In this document: positions 31,928-42,868 of the stretch, in pieces | Position numbering within the stretch: the stretch's first letter is position 1 | Layout of the letters: each line of letters starts with the position of its first letter | The notes under the pieces: model-generated | Told to the model about the DNA's origin: nothing | Seen by the model: only the letters and a program-made list of their open reading frames with translations | Databases searched by the model: none | Made by a program: the position numbers and the translations under genes | Assembly (NCBI GenBank): GCA_013286465.1 | Contig: JABDFR010000016.1 | Location: 1-49,266, forward strand | Direction of reading: 5' to 3' | Source: Acidobacteriota bacterium | Lineage (GTDB): Bacteria > Acidobacteriota > Terriglobia > Acidiferrales > UBA7541 | DNA length: 49,266 bases

Positions 31928-33082
31928 GTGGCTGGGCGCAAAACTTCCCACAAAACGATCGCGCCCGATGAACAATGGATGGATCGCGCTCTCGCGCTCG
32001 CAAATCGGGGCGTCGCGCTGGCGCATCCGAATCCGCGCGTTGGCGCGGTGATTGTGAAAAACGGGGAGGCAGTCGGCGAAGGGTTCCACGCCTACGACGG
32101 CCTGAAGCACGCCGAACGAATTGCGCTTGAACGCGCTGGCGCAAAGGCGCGCGGCGCTACACTTTATATAAATCTTGAACCGTGCTGCCACATCGGCCGA
32201 ACCGGTCCGTGCACGGACGCGGTGATTGCCGCAGGAATTCGACGCGTGGTGGCCGCGATGAAAGATCCCAATCGCCTGGTCGCCGGCCACGGATTCCGGC
32301 AATTAAAGCGTGGCGGGATAAAGGTCGAAGTTGGCATGCGCGCGGCCGAGGCGCGGCGTTTGAATGAGGATTTTGCGACGTGGATTCGCACGCGGCGGCC
32401 ATTCGTGACCTTGAAATCGGCGATGACGTTGGACGGGCGAATCGCGGAGAGCCCCGGCACGCCGACCGCGATCACCGGCCCGGCTGCGCGTGCCGCGGTA
32501 CAAAAGCTGCGGCATTCTGCGGACGCGATTCTGACGGGGATCGGAACTGTTCTCGCGGACGATCCGTTGTTGACCGACCGAACGGGATTGCCGCGACGCA
32601 GGCGATTGCTGCGCGCGGTGATTGATTCGCGACTGCGACTACCGCTGAAATCCCGGCTGGTGCGATCCGCGCGCAAGGATTTGGTGGTGTTCACCTCGCA
32701 GAGTTCCATCTCCGCAAAAGCGCGCGCGCTTGCGAAAGCTGGTGTGGAAGTTGTGCAAGTTAGATCTCGGCGGGGACGCCCGGATCTGAACGAAGTGATT
32801 CGCGAATTGGGGCGGCGGGAAATTCTCAGCGTGCTGATCGAGGCCGGGCCGGGCGTGAATGGGGCTGCGCTCGAGTCCGGGATTGTGGACAAGCTGAATC
32901 TCTTTTATGCTCCCAAGTTCATCGGCGTGCGCGGAGTGCCGCTGGCGTTTTTGTCCGCAGGATGGTTAAGGCGCAGGCACGAGTTGCGGGTGGAGAGAGT
33001 AGATCGGTACGGCGAGGATTTTGCGATCGAGGGATATTTTCACGATGTTTACTGGAATCATCGAACGCGTGGGAAAAATTGA
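31928..33082 (+). CDS. ribD: Bifunctional riboflavin deaminase/reductase RibD
   Basis: 384 residues from the GTG at 31928, four bases after ftsY ends; a later ATG at 31979 is possible. Deaminase domain with zinc ligands HAE (about residue 61) and NLEPCCHIGRTGPC; AHPNPRVGAVIVKNG is the usual opening. The reductase domain starts near residue 155: RPFVTLKSAMTLDGRIA, SADAILTGIGTVLADDPLLT, and ends with LIEAGPGVNGAAL and DKLNLFYAPKFIG. RibD carries out deamination then NADPH reduction of the pyrimidine intermediates in riboflavin synthesis. The 3' end overlaps ribE by 38 bp. Confidence 0.93.
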   Translation: MAGRKTSHKTIAPDEQWMDRALALANRGVALAHPNPRVGAVIVKNGEAVGEGFHAYDGLKHAERIALERAGAKARGATLYINLEPCCHIGRTGPCTDAVIAAGIRRVVAAMKDPNRLVAGHGFRQLKRGGIKVEVGMRAAEARRLNEDFATWIRTRRPFVTLKSAMTLDGRIAESPGTPTAITGPAARAAVQKLRHSADAILTGIGTVLADDPLLTDRTGLPRRRRLLRAVIDSRLRLPLKSRLVRSARKDLVVFTSQSSISAKARALAKAGVEVVQVRSRRGRPDLNEVIRELGRREILSVLIEAGPGVNGAALESGIVDKLNLFYAPKFIGVRGVPLAFLSAGWLRRRHELRVERVDRYGEDFAIEGYFHDVYWNHRTRGKN

Positions 33083-33695
33083 CGCGCTGGACGCGACGAG
33101 TGACGGCGGGCGGCTGCGCGCGAATTTCGGCGCGGCGTGGGCGGGTTCACCGCTCAAAATCAGCGATAGCATCGCGGTGAATGGCTGCTGCTTGACGGTC
33201 GTCGAACTCGGCGCGGATTTTTTTGCGGCTGATTTGTCGGGCGAGACTTTGCGGCGCACTGCGCTTGGCGAGAAAAAATCGGGGGCTGAGGTGAATCTCG
33301 AGCGTCCGTTGACTGCTGGCGATCGGCTTGGCGGGCATTTTGTGCAGGGGCATGTGGATGCGGTGGGGCGCGTGACCCGGCTGGTGCGCGAGGGCGATAG
33401 TTGGTGGCTTTCCGTGCGCGTGCCGGAGGATTTTCGGCGGTATGTGGCGGAGAAAGGTTCGATCGCTATCGATGGGATTAGTTTGACACTGGCGCGCTGG
33501 AATGCCGGCGTCGCGGACTTTGCGATCATTCCATTTACCTACGAGCAGACGAATATCAAAGGGCTTGCGCCGGGCGATGCCGTGAATATTGAATGCGATA
33601 TTTTGGCGAAGTATGTTGAGGCGCTGCTGGACGCGCGGCGCGCGCCCGGAGTTTCGAGGCTGCGAGTCGACGAATTGATGGAGCAGGGATTTTAA
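33045..33695 (+). CDS. ribE: Riboflavin synthase alpha subunit
   Basis: 216 residues from the ATG at 33045, giving the invariant start MFTGIIERVGKI. Two tandem lumazine-binding repeats: VNGCCLTVVE with FFAADLSGETLRRTALG in the first, IDGISLTLARW and FAIIPFTYEQTNIKGLAPGDAVNIECDILAKYVE in the second. The enzyme converts two 6,7-dimethyl-8-ribityllumazine molecules to riboflavin and a pyrimidine. The overlap with ribD indicates translational coupling. No FMN riboswitch precedes the pair; lumazine synthase (ribH) is not in the window. Confidence 0.94.
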   Translation: MFTGIIERVGKIDALDATSDGGRLRANFGAAWAGSPLKISDSIAVNGCCLTVVELGADFFAADLSGETLRRTALGEKKSGAEVNLERPLTAGDRLGGHFVQGHVDAVGRVTRLVREGDSWWLSVRVPEDFRRYVAEKGSIAIDGISLTLARWNAGVADFAIIPFTYEQTNIKGLAPGDAVNIECDILAKYVEALLDARRAPGVSRLRVDELMEQGF

Positions 33696-33714
33696 CGATC
33701 GCTAATTCCACTTT

Positions 33715-34869
33715 ATGAGCCCGAGCACAAAATTTGATGTGGTTGTGGCGGGCGCGGGCGTGTTTGGCTCGTGGACGGCGAACTTTTTGCAGCGGGCGGG
33801 GAAACGCGTGCTGCTGCTTGATGCTTACGCGCCTGGGAACAGCCGGGCTAGTTCGGGCGGCGAATCGCGGATTATTCGCATGGGCTACGGCGCGGATGAA
33901 ATTTATACGCGGTGGTCGATGCGTTCGTTGCCGCTTTGGCTGGAATTGCAGGAGCGCATCGGAGCTACGATTTTTCACCGGACGGGCGTGCTTTGGCTTG
34001 CGCCTGCGGGCAATGAATACTTGACGCAGACGCTAGCGACTTACGAAAAAACAGGCGTAACGTTTGAGCGCTTGAGCTCGGCCGATATCGCGCGGAAGTA
34101 TCCCCAAATCGCAGTGGATTCGGATGTGTTCGGAGCACTCGAGCCGCACAGCGGATCGCTGATGGCGCGACGCGCCGTCGAGCACGTTGCAGCGGACGCG
34201 GTGAAGCGCGGGGCCGAGTATCGCGCTGAGTTTGTGGAGACGCCGGCGGGGCGCGGGCGGCTTGAATCGCTGCGCACACGAAATGGCGAGAACTTTGCGG
34301 CGGATACTTTTGTTTTTGCTTGCGGGTCGTGGCTGCCGAAAGTTTTCCCTGGATTGCTAGGCGATTTAATTTTTCCCACGCGGCAGGAAGTTTTCTTTTT
34401 TGGATTGCCGGCGGGCGATTTGCGATTTTCGCCTTCGGCTTTACCCACGTTCATCGATCATATTTCGGAATTTTATGGCATGCCGGATTTAGAGGGACGC
34501 GGAATCAAGGTGGCTTGCGATGAGCATGGTCCGCGCGTCGATCCCGATACGCAGGAACGCCTTGCGTCGCCCGAAAAAGTCGCCGAAGCGCGGAATTATC
34601 TGGCCACTCGATTCCCCGCCCTGAAAAATGCGCCGCTGGTGGAATCGCGCGTCTGCCAATATGAAAATACCTCGAGTGGCGATTTTCTCGTCGATCGGCA
34701 TCCCGATTTTGACAATGTGTGGATCGCCGGGGGTGGTTCGGGCCACGGATTCAAGCACGGCCCGGCGCTCGGCGAATACGTCGCCGAGCGAATTACGAAG
34801 GGAGGGGGCGTCGAGCCGCGTTTCTCGCTGGCTCTTAAGAAAACGGTGCAAAGCCGGGCGATTTATTAG
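33715..34869 (+). CDS. FAD-dependent oxidoreductase, sarcosine oxidase / N-methyltryptophan oxidase type
   Basis: 384 residues. N-terminal FAD motif FDVVVAGAGVFGSWTANFLQRAGKRVLLLDAY, then GGESRIIRMGYG as in monomeric sarcosine oxidase and SolA. A cysteine at about residue 313 (SRVCQYENTSSGDFLVDRHP) aligns with the residue that binds FAD covalently in those enzymes. The C-terminus has the second FAD motif WIAGGGSGHGFKHGPALGEYVAE. Enzymes of this type oxidise secondary amines such as sarcosine, N-methyl amino acids or pipecolate, producing hydrogen peroxide. The exact amine is not readable. It follows ribE by 19 bp but may have its own promoter. Confidence 0.86.
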   Translation: MSPSTKFDVVVAGAGVFGSWTANFLQRAGKRVLLLDAYAPGNSRASSGGESRIIRMGYGADEIYTRWSMRSLPLWLELQERIGATIFHRTGVLWLAPAGNEYLTQTLATYEKTGVTFERLSSADIARKYPQIAVDSDVFGALEPHSGSLMARRAVEHVAADAVKRGAEYRAEFVETPAGRGRLESLRTRNGENFAADTFVFACGSWLPKVFPGLLGDLIFPTRQEVFFFGLPAGDLRFSPSALPTFIDHISEFYGMPDLEGRGIKVACDEHGPRVDPDTQERLASPEKVAEARNYLATRFPALKNAPLVESRVCQYENTSSGDFLVDRHPDFDNVWIAGGGSGHGFKHGPALGEYVAERITKGGGVEPRFSLALKKTVQSRAIY

Positions 34870-34996
34870 CCGGCACTACAGCAAAACCTGTAGCAGCGCA
34901 TGAATTCGTCTCAAATTTATCGATTTCGCTTCGAAATGATGAATCTCCTTTACATCGCCGGCATCTCTTGGTGATATCCCCTCTCGGAGGAAATAC

Positions 34997-35524
34997 ATGT
35001 CGATCACTGATGACGCTTTGAAGGCCAACGAATCGTACGCGCGGGAGTTCGCGCTTGAGCATTTGCCGATGCCCCCGGCGCGCAAGCTGGCCATTGTGGC
35101 TTGCATGGACGCGCGTTTGACGGTGGAGCAAGCGCTTGGGTTGAAGACTGGCGACGCGCATATCATTCGCAATGCCGGCGGGATCGTGACGGAAGATGCG
35201 ATTCGCTCGCTGATTATTTCGCATCATTTGCTGGGCACGCAGGAGTTCATCATCATCAATCACACCGATTGCGGCATGCTGACTTTCAAGGGCGAGGACT
35301 TGGCGGCGAAGCTAGAGGCTGGGACGGATGCCGCCGCCGTCACACCGCAGAGCTTCCATGCCTTCTCAAACTTGGAGGAAAATGTCCGCCAGCAAATTCA
35401 GCGGGTAAAGTCGCATCCTTGGATTCCCGCAAACATTTCCGTGCGTGGATTCATCTACGATGTAAAGACCGGCGAGCTAAACGAAGTTCCAGCAGGAAAA
35501 GCTCGAGGAAAATCCGCCAAGTAA
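34997..35524 (+). CDS. Beta-class carbonic anhydrase
   Basis: 175 residues; GGAGG lies seven bases before the ATG. Zinc and catalytic residues: CMDARL (C36, D38, R40) and NHTDCGM (H89, C92), with a glycine-rich IIRNAGGIVTEDAIRS between. This is the small, plant-type-independent beta clade found in Mycobacterium and others. The enzyme interconverts CO2 and bicarbonate in the cytoplasm. It is encoded convergently with the APC permease, 43 bp apart. Confidence 0.92.
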   Translation: MSITDDALKANESYAREFALEHLPMPPARKLAIVACMDARLTVEQALGLKTGDAHIIRNAGGIVTEDAIRSLIISHHLLGTQEFIIINHTDCGMLTFKGEDLAAKLEAGTDAAAVTPQSFHAFSNLEENVRQQIQRVKSHPWIPANISVRGFIYDVKTGELNEVPAGKARGKSAK

Positions 35525-35567
35525 GACGATCACGTGGCGCCGGCAGAGACGCGCGGTACGAAGCACC

Positions 35568-37067
35568 TCAGCGGGCGGCCGCTCGGCGCTTTTCTTTGGC
35601 GCCACGATAGTAGAGGGCCAGGCCGATTAGTACTGCTACCAAAGTCCCCGATACCAGCTTCAGTTCGAAGAGCCATTTGTTCTCGGATTCGCCTGGCGGG
35701 ATCAGCGAGAGGGCGATTCCGCCTGCCACCACGATGAAGCCGAGTCCGCCGGCCAGCCAAACTCCGATTTTTCCACCGGGAATCAGCACGGCGTGCGGAT
35801 CGCTCGCACGATCGGGCCGTGCCGCCAGCTTGATCACTGCCGCGTACATATAGAGGAACGGGATGAAATAAAGGATCGTCGCGGCGTCCACGAGCACTTG
35901 ATACGCGCCAATGGTCGTCTCATTAATCTGACTCGCCAGCAAAACCGCCGCTGAGATTACCGCCTGCACCAAAATGGAGATATAGGGCGTCCGCCACTTC
36001 GGGTGAATTTTCCCGAAGGCTGCAGGCATGTAGCGATCTACTCCGGCGACGAACGGAATTCGCGCGATTCCGGCAACGGTGGTTCCCACTCCACCGGCAT
36101 TTCCGATCGAAACTAAGAATGCGGCGATCATGCCGAAAGCGCCGATTTTGAGAATGCTCGATGCGACGGTGAGCGCTTGAAAAGCGCCGCTTTTCGGATC
36201 GACATCCGCCGCCGGTATGACGGCGAGAACTGCAACGGTGGCGACGATATAAATAATCGCGATCAGCGCTCCCGAGCCATAAATCGCGCGGGGCAAAGTT
36301 TTCTTGGGATCGCGGATTTCCTCGCTCATCGCGGACACCAGCTCGAGTCCGACAAAAGCGAACGCGATCTGCGGCCAGAAATTCACGGTGTCCCAATTCC
36401 AGTGCGGCATCATATTGGCCCACGTGAAATGCGTGACCGAGCCAAGGCGATGCCACACAACCGCAGCTGCGCCGATCAACATCAGCAACGGGACGTAGGT
36501 GCCGACGCCACCGGCGTTCTGCAGCCACTTGCCGACATTCAGGCCGACGATATTCATGACAACGGCGACGAACAGCAGCAGGAGCGAAACGCCGACGAGA
36601 AACGTTTGATTCTGCGCTAGGCGGCCCATCCCTGCCCCGCCGATGTAGGCGCTCATCGAAGCGCTGGCGAAAAGCAGTCCGGGGAAATAAAAAAAGGAGT
36701 AGACCCAGTAGGTCCAGCCGGCTACGAAGCCGTGGAACTCGCCAAACGCTTCCTTCGACCAGACATAGAGGCCGCCCTCGCTCGGGAATCGCGTCGATAG
36801 CTCGATGATTACGAGCGCGGTGGGGATGAAGAAAAATAGCGCGGCTAGAATCCAAAGAGACATTGAGGAGGTGCCGTTGTGTGCGGCGGCGGCTACCCAG
36901 CGTGGGCCGAGGACTGCTGCGATGTTGAACAGGAGGACGTCCCAAAATCCCATTACTCGGCGTAATTGATTTTTGGGATCGGGAGATGATGGGGCGCTCA
37001 ACTGATTGTCCCTTGGGGCGGGACCTCCTTGGGGGATTTTGAGTTTGGTGGGTTGCAACCATAGCAA
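35568..37067 (-). CDS. APC-superfamily amino-acid permease
   Basis: 499 residues with about twelve membrane helices. It begins RRVMGFWDVLLFNIAAVLGPRW (helix 1, with the helix-breaking segment seen in APC proteins), then IELSTRFPSEGGLYVWSKEAFGEFHGF, and helix 6 region FAFVGLELVSAMSEEIRDPKKTLPRAI. These are hallmarks of amino acid/polyamine/organocation transporters. The ATG at 37067 has no clear ribosome site; an AAGGAGG at 37023-37029 suggests translation might begin further in, at the TTG at 37001. The substrate is unknown; neighbours give no clue. Confidence 0.85.
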   Translation of the reverse strand: MLWLQPTKLKIPQGGPAPRDNQLSAPSSPDPKNQLRRVMGFWDVLLFNIAAVLGPRWVAAAAHNGTSSMSLWILAALFFFIPTALVIIELSTRFPSEGGLYVWSKEAFGEFHGFVAGWTYWVYSFFYFPGLLFASASMSAYIGGAGMGRLAQNQTFLVGVSLLLLFVAVVMNIVGLNVGKWLQNAGGVGTYVPLLMLIGAAAVVWHRLGSVTHFTWANMMPHWNWDTVNFWPQIAFAFVGLELVSAMSEEIRDPKKTLPRAIYGSGALIAIIYIVATVAVLAVIPAADVDPKSGAFQALTVASSILKIGAFGMIAAFLVSIGNAGGVGTTVAGIARIPFVAGVDRYMPAAFGKIHPKWRTPYISILVQAVISAAVLLASQINETTIGAYQVLVDAATILYFIPFLYMYAAVIKLAARPDRASDPHAVLIPGGKIGVWLAGGLGFIVVAGGIALSLIPPGESENKWLFELKLVSGTLVAVLIGLALYYRGAKEKRRAAAR

Positions 37068-37206
37068 AATCGGGGCGGGGCGGCAATTCTTGGCGGGGTT
37101 CTGATTTCGGTGACGGATTTCATCGGTCCGGCATTGTGCTGGGTTGCATTTTCAGTGGTTGCTTGTGGCAGCGTACACAGGCAGGAGTGCTTGTGCTACT
37201 AGAGGC

Positions 37207-37968
37207 CTATGCCGTCGCGTCTAGGGCCGGGATTATGGCGTCTTGCAGGCGGAAATTTTGAAGGACTGGATCTGGGGAGGCTTCGAATTCTGGCCAGGTG
37301 CCGAAGAAGGCGACGCGGCCTTCTTGCAGGAAAATCACGCGGTCGGCCAGTTTCTTTGCGAGGTGCGTGTCGTGGGTGACTACGATTGAGGTTTTGTGGA
37401 ATTTATTTTTTAGCGTGAGGATTAGATCGCCCATGTAGGCGGCCATAAGAGGATCCACCATGGTGGTGGGCTCGTCGAAGAGGATTGCTTCGGGCTCTTC
37501 GGCTAGGGCGCGGGCGATGGCTACGGCGCGTTTTGTGCCCGTGCTCAAATCACCCGGCAATTCGTCGGCGAATTCGCGAACTTCGAGCATATCGAGCAGC
37601 TCGTTGACGCGGGCGTCGATTTGTTCTTGTGTCAGGCCTTTGCCTTCGAGCGGAAACGCGACATTTTCGGCAACGGTGAGTGAATCGAAAAGCGCGCCGG
37701 ATTGGAAAACCATGGTTACGCGGCGGCGCAGTCCTGCGAATTGGGCTTCGGTCCAGCCGGTGACATCTTCGCCGGCTACGATAATGTGGCCTGAATCGGG
37801 ATAGAGGAAACCGAGAAGCAACTTCAGCGAAACCGACTTGCCCACGCCGCTGCGGCCGAGGATTACACCGGTCTCGCCTTGGTTGACGAAAAAGCTTACG
37901 TGCTTTAGCACTTCGAGATCGCCGAAAGACTTCGAGACATCTTTGAACTCAAAATAGTGATCAGCCAT
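37207..37968 (-). CDS. ABC transporter ATPase, MlaF-like
   Basis: 253 residues. Walker A GRSGVGKS, Q-loop in VTMVFQSGALFDSLTVAENVAFPL, signature LSTGTKRAVAIARALA, Walker B AILFDEPTTMVDP and switch His in SIVVTHDTHLA. The GALFDSLTV segment and overall layout match MlaF, the ATPase of the phospholipid-trafficking Mla system. The signature LSTGT in place of LSGGM is variant. No MlaE permease or MlaD gene is next to it, so it may serve a complex encoded elsewhere. It lies 2 bp downstream of mobA on the same strand. Confidence 0.85.
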   Translation of the reverse strand: MADHYFEFKDVSKSFGDLEVLKHVSFFVNQGETGVILGRSGVGKSVSLKLLLGFLYPDSGHIIVAGEDVTGWTEAQFAGLRRRVTMVFQSGALFDSLTVAENVAFPLEGKGLTQEQIDARVNELLDMLEVREFADELPGDLSTGTKRAVAIARALAEEPEAILFDEPTTMVDPLMAAYMGDLILTLKNKFHKTSIVVTHDTHLAKKLADRVIFLQEGRVAFFGTWPEFEASPDPVLQNFRLQDAIIPALDATA

Positions 37969-37970
37969 TT

Positions 37971-38591
37971 TTAGGCTTCGCCGCCTAGTTCATCTTCCAA
38001 AATTGCGTCGGCTTCCTCGAAATCCTCCGGCGTGTTCATATTCTTGAACAAACGGCCGGATTCGTCGAATGGTTTCCAATCGCGCGGCGGCACGGAATCG
38101 ATTTTTAAGGCGGCGACCGCGTCAGAGACTTTTCGAGTGCCGCCGGTGATCGCCGCCAGAATTGCGGTTACGCAGGTCTTGCGATACATCGCGCACAGGG
38201 GCTCAGGGCCGGCGTCGCTTTCCGGGATCATGGCGTCGGCTTTGGATTCGACGGCGCGCGCGGTCAGGTAATCCAGCCACTCGGAAGTTAGGAAGGGCAA
38301 GTCGCAGCCAACGATTAAATTCCACGGTTGATTGGAGTGGCGCAGAGCGGTGGCGATTCCGCCGAGCGGGCCGATGCCGGGAGTGTCGTCGGGGATTACG
38401 TTATAGCCTAGCGCTGAGTAACGGGTGGGGGGGCCGATGATTGTTGGAGGGCCGGCTAGTGGAGCGAGTAGGGCTGCGGTGCGCATTAGCAGCGGGATGC
38501 CTCCTGGGGCCAGCATGGCCTTGTCGCGGCCCATGCGGGAGCTTTTGCCGCCGGCTAGGATGTAGGTTGCGATGTGGTCTCTTGGCGCCAT
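37971..38591 (-). CDS. mobA: Molybdenum cofactor guanylyltransferase
   Basis: 206 residues from the ATG at 38591; the frame is open 64 codons further, but that extension is low-complexity and overlaps a dispersed repeat. Nucleotidyltransferase motif ATYILAGGKSSRMGRDKAML, then GPLGGIATAL, LIVGCDLPFLTSEWL, and FKNMNTPEDFEEA at the end. MobA links GMP to molybdopterin to form the MGD cofactor used by DMSO-reductase-family enzymes. Other Mo-cofactor genes are not in the window. Its stop codon is 2 bp from the start of the ABC ATPase gene. Confidence 0.9.
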   Translation of the reverse strand: MAPRDHIATYILAGGKSSRMGRDKAMLAPGGIPLLMRTAALLAPLAGPPTIIGPPTRYSALGYNVIPDDTPGIGPLGGIATALRHSNQPWNLIVGCDLPFLTSEWLDYLTARAVESKADAMIPESDAGPEPLCAMYRKTCVTAILAAITGGTRKVSDAVAALKIDSVPPRDWKPFDESGRLFKNMNTPEDFEEADAILEDELGGEA

Positions 38592-38744
38592 TTTGCTGCG
38601 GAGCTTGGATGCTAACGGGACTAGGTGGCTGAGGGCAAGCGATTGGGTGACGGCACGCCTTGTGGCTTCGGGATCGGCTCGCTGACGGCGGGGCTCGCGA
38701 ATGCGGAGGAGTGGGCGGCTGACGGCAAGGGCGGCCTGAAAATC

Positions 38745-38770
38745 GGGAGGGCTACAGCACCCTCCCCTAT
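38745..38770 (-). repeat. REP-like hairpin, type D (copy 3, best stem)
   Basis: GGGAGGG-CTACAGCA-CCCTCCC followed by CTAT. Arms of seven pairs are perfect. It occupies the 370-bp divergent gap between mobA and groES, which otherwise holds only the groES promoter and CIRCE. Confidence 0.7.
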
Positions 38771-38854
38771 AACGCACTCCCAACCATCAGATTCTGCTTG
38801 GGTTACGTATAGGACCATCCTCAATGAGTACCGGATGTAAAAATACTTAATGGC

Positions 38855-38882
38855 TTGACACTGCTTGTGTTCGTGCTATATT
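38855..38882 (+). promoter_or_regulatory. Promoter of groES-groEL
   Basis: TTGACA (38855-38860), a 16-bp spacer, then TATATT (38877-38882). Its -10 region overlaps the left arm of the CIRCE element, so repressor binding would block polymerase. Confidence 0.78.
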
Positions 38883-38907
38883 AGCACTCGCTGTCGAGGA
38901 GTGCTAA
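38881..38907. promoter_or_regulatory. CIRCE element (HrcA operator)
   Basis: TTAGCACTC (38881-38889), nine bases, then GAGTGCTAA (38899-38907): a perfect match to the CIRCE consensus. HrcA binds CIRCE and represses chaperone genes until heat or misfolded protein occupies GroEL. hrcA is not in the window. Confidence 0.96.
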
Positions 38908-38962
38908 CGCTCAGGGCTCCTCATCTAACTATCCTGAGTAACTTACCGGAGGTCAAGCGAAG

Positions 38963-39283
38963 ATGGCAGTCAATGTCACGCCGTTACACGACCGCGTGCT
39001 GGTTCGGCGGTTGGAAGAAAAGGAAACCGTGAAGGGCGGCATCATCATTCCCGACACGGCCAAGGAAAAGCCTCAAGAGGGCGAAGTAATCGCCGTCGGG
39101 GCAGGACGAATCGAAAAAGGCCAGCGGGTTCCGCTCGACGTGAAGGCCGGCGACCGGATTCTGTTTGGCAAATACAGCGGCAACGAAATCAAAATTGACG
39201 ATGAGGAATTCCTCATTCTCAAGGAAGACGAAATTTTGGCGAAGCTCAGCGGTGCTGCAAAGGCTGCTGGCGGCAAGAAGTAA
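38963..39283 (+). CDS. groES: Co-chaperonin GroES
   Basis: 106 residues: [41 protein letters not shown] and a mobile loop within it, then [30 protein letters not shown]. GroES caps the GroEL ring during folding. A GGAGGT ribosome site is 11 bases upstream. A short Ala/Gly/Lys tail (AAKAAGGKK) adds about ten residues to the usual length. It is first in a two-gene operon under CIRCE control. Confidence 0.97.
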   Translation: MAVNVTPLHDRVLVRRLEEKETVKGGIIIPDTAKEKPQEGEVIAVGAGRIEKGQRVPLDVKAGDRILFGKYSGNEIKIDDEEFLILKEDEILAKLSGAAKAAGGKK

Positions 39284-39368
39284 GAACGCTCTTAAGCGGG
39301 CTGAATGAGCCCGAGTCGGTTTTAGGCAGGGGAACGGAAAATTTCTCGGAGAAAGTTTAGGAGGGTAA

Positions 39369-41012
<1,644 letters not shown>

Positions 41013-41051
41013 ACGCTGGACTGCTAACCATCACTGATTAAACAGCTTACA

Positions 41052-41092
41052 GGGCGCCTCGGGCGAACCGGCCGAGGCGCCCTTTCTTTTTT
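41052..41092 (+). terminator. Rho-independent terminator of groESL
   Basis: A perfect 11-bp stem GGGCGCCTCGG / CCGAGGCGCCC (41052-41062 and 41072-41082) with a 9-nt loop is followed by a T-rich tract (41083-41092). It is the strongest intrinsic terminator in the window. Confidence 0.93.
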
Positions 41093-41176
41093 CTTCAGCG
41101 TTCTGAGGCTTGTTTGGGCCGCAACGTTTCGATATAGTCTGGCCTTCCCAAACAGCTTCACGGAGGATTTACCGGC

Positions 41177-41803
41177 ATGCCCGGACTGCTGAGCAAACTT
41201 CTGCCGCGCGACCCGAGTTTTTTCGAAATGTTTAATCGACAGGCGGAAAATGTTTTTCAAGGTTCCGTCGCGATGGTTGAGCTGCTGGAGCATTACGACG
41301 ATCCGGTAGCGAGCGCGGACCGCATCGAACGATTCGAGCACGCGGGCGACACGATGACGCACGATATCATCACGCGGCTGAATCAAACTTTCATTACGCC
41401 ATTCGACCGGGAAGATATTCACGAACTTTCGACCAAGATTGACGACGTACTTGATCTGCTGGATTCCGCAGCGACACGGCTGGTGACTTATCACGTGACG
41501 TGCATTCGTCCGGGCGTCGCCGATTTGGCGCGCGTGGTGATGAAGGCAGCAAAAGAAATTGTCGAAGCGGTTCATCTTCTCGAGCACCAGGATCACATCC
41601 TCGATCATTGTATCGAGATAAATCGTTTGGAGAATGAGGCGGACCGGATCAGCCGGAAGCTGATCGGCGATCTCTTCGATCAGGAAAAAGATCCGGTGCA
41701 GATCATCAAATGGAAAGAAATTATCGAGTTGCTGGAATTCGCCACCGATAAAGCGGAAGACGTGGCCAACGTAATCGAAACTATCACGCTGAAGAACGCA
41801 TGA
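41177..41803 (+). CDS. DUF47/PhoU-like phosphate transport accessory protein
   Basis: 208 residues, all helical. It opens LLSKLLPRDPSFFEMFNRQAENVFQGS and has the PhoU-like metal helix patterns RIERFEHAGDTMTHDIITRLNQTFITPFDREDIHELSTKIDDVLDLLD and ENEADRISRKLIGDLFDQEKDP. Such proteins are regularly encoded beside PiT-type phosphate transporters, as here, and are thought to modulate them. GGAGG lies upstream of the ATG. The PiT gene follows 68 bp later. Confidence 0.9.
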   Translation: MPGLLSKLLPRDPSFFEMFNRQAENVFQGSVAMVELLEHYDDPVASADRIERFEHAGDTMTHDIITRLNQTFITPFDREDIHELSTKIDDVLDLLDSAATRLVTYHVTCIRPGVADLARVVMKAAKEIVEAVHLLEHQDHILDHCIEINRLENEADRISRKLIGDLFDQEKDPVQIIKWKEIIELLEFATDKAEDVANVIETITLKNA

Positions 41804-41871
41804 GCCCTCGCTTCGCCCCCCGGTGGAATTGCGTGCGGCAAAATCTTGGGAAAGTGTCCTGAGGGAGCCGC

Positions 41872-42867
41872 GTGGATAACTTCCACCTCTTGGCGCTGAT
41901 CGTATTTATCACGCTGGCATTTGAATTTACGAATGGATGGCATGACGCGGCCAGCTCCATTGCCACGATTGTTTCGACTCGCGTTTTGAAGCCCACGTGG
42001 GCGGTTGCGTGGGCCGCGTTTTGGAATTTTATTGCGGCGTTTGTCTTCGGCACGGCGGTCGCTAAAACGATGGGAACCGGCTTGGTGAAACTTGAGTTGG
42101 TGGATGCTCACGTGATCCTGGCTGGTTTGCTCGGGGCGATTATCTGGAATTACGGAACGATCCGGCTGGGAATTCCGTGTAGCTCATCGCATGCGTTGAT
42201 GGGCGGGTATGGCGGAGCCGCGTTTGCGGCGGCAGGGCTGCGTGCGCTGCAACTTAAGGGCTGGGTTGAGCCGGTGATTTTTATTTTCGTCGCGCCATTT
42301 ATTGGAATGGCGGCGGGAGCGGTTGTCACCGTGATCACGAGCTGGGTAGTTCGGCGGATGTCGCCGAATTATGTGGATAATTGGTTCAGGCGGCTGCAGT
42401 TGGTTTCGGCAGCGGCGTTTAGTTTCGGGCACGGCACGAGCGACGCTCAAAAAGGCATGGGGATTATTACCGCGGCGCTGGTTGCGGGGCATGTGCTTCC
42501 GAACTATGGCGTGCCTTATTGGGTTATTATTTGTTGTCACCTCGCCATTGCTGCTGGAACGATGGCCGGGGGATGGCGTGTGGTGAAAACTATGGGCCAG
42601 AAAATCACGAAACTCAGTCCGTTTGGCGGGTTTGCCGCGGAGACATCTGCGGCGCTTACCTTAATTGCCACGGCGCATGCAGGGATTCCCGTGAGCACGA
42701 CACATGTGATCACTGGGGCGATAGCGGGAGTGGGATCATCGCGACGGTTTTCTGCGGTGCGTTGGGGAGTCACTCGGAGAATCGTGTGGGCTTGGATTTT
42801 CACCATACCTGGAGCTGGTTTGATGGGCGCAATTTTCTTTCACTTATTCCGATATTGGGGGCGGTGA
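41872..42867 (+). CDS. Low-affinity inorganic phosphate transporter, PiT family
   Basis: 331 residues from a GTG at 41872 with GAGGGAG ahead. Both PiT signature repeats are present: [34 protein letters not shown] at the N-terminus and [21 protein letters not shown] in the middle, with [16 protein letters not shown] and [20 protein letters not shown], the paired helical hairpins. The protein imports metal-phosphate by proton symport. Shorter than E. coli PitA, with a shorter central loop. Its stop codon is one base from the ribBA ATG. Confidence 0.92.
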   Translation: MDNFHLLALIVFITLAFEFTNGWHDAASSIATIVSTRVLKPTWAVAWAAFWNFIAAFVFGTAVAKTMGTGLVKLELVDAHVILAGLLGAIIWNYGTIRLGIPCSSSHALMGGYGGAAFAAAGLRALQLKGWVEPVIFIFVAPFIGMAAGAVVTVITSWVVRRMSPNYVDNWFRRLQLVSAAAFSFGHGTSDAQKGMGIITAALVAGHVLPNYGVPYWVIICCHLAIAAGTMAGGWRVVKTMGQKITKLSPFGGFAAETSAALTLIATAHAGIPVSTTHVITGAIAGVGSSRRFSAVRWGVTRRIVWAWIFTIPGAGLMGAIFFHLFRYWGR

Positions 42868-42868
42868 G

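Noticed and set aside
31924-33044. FMN riboswitch upstream of riboflavin genes
   Set aside because: ribD starts four bases after ftsY and ribBA one base after the PiT gene, leaving no room; no RFN-like conserved helices were seen.
37001-37067. Firm alternative start for the APC permease at TTG 37001
   Set aside because: The AAGGAGG at 37023-37029 is too far (over 20 bases) from that TTG to decide; I kept the longer form and noted the doubt.
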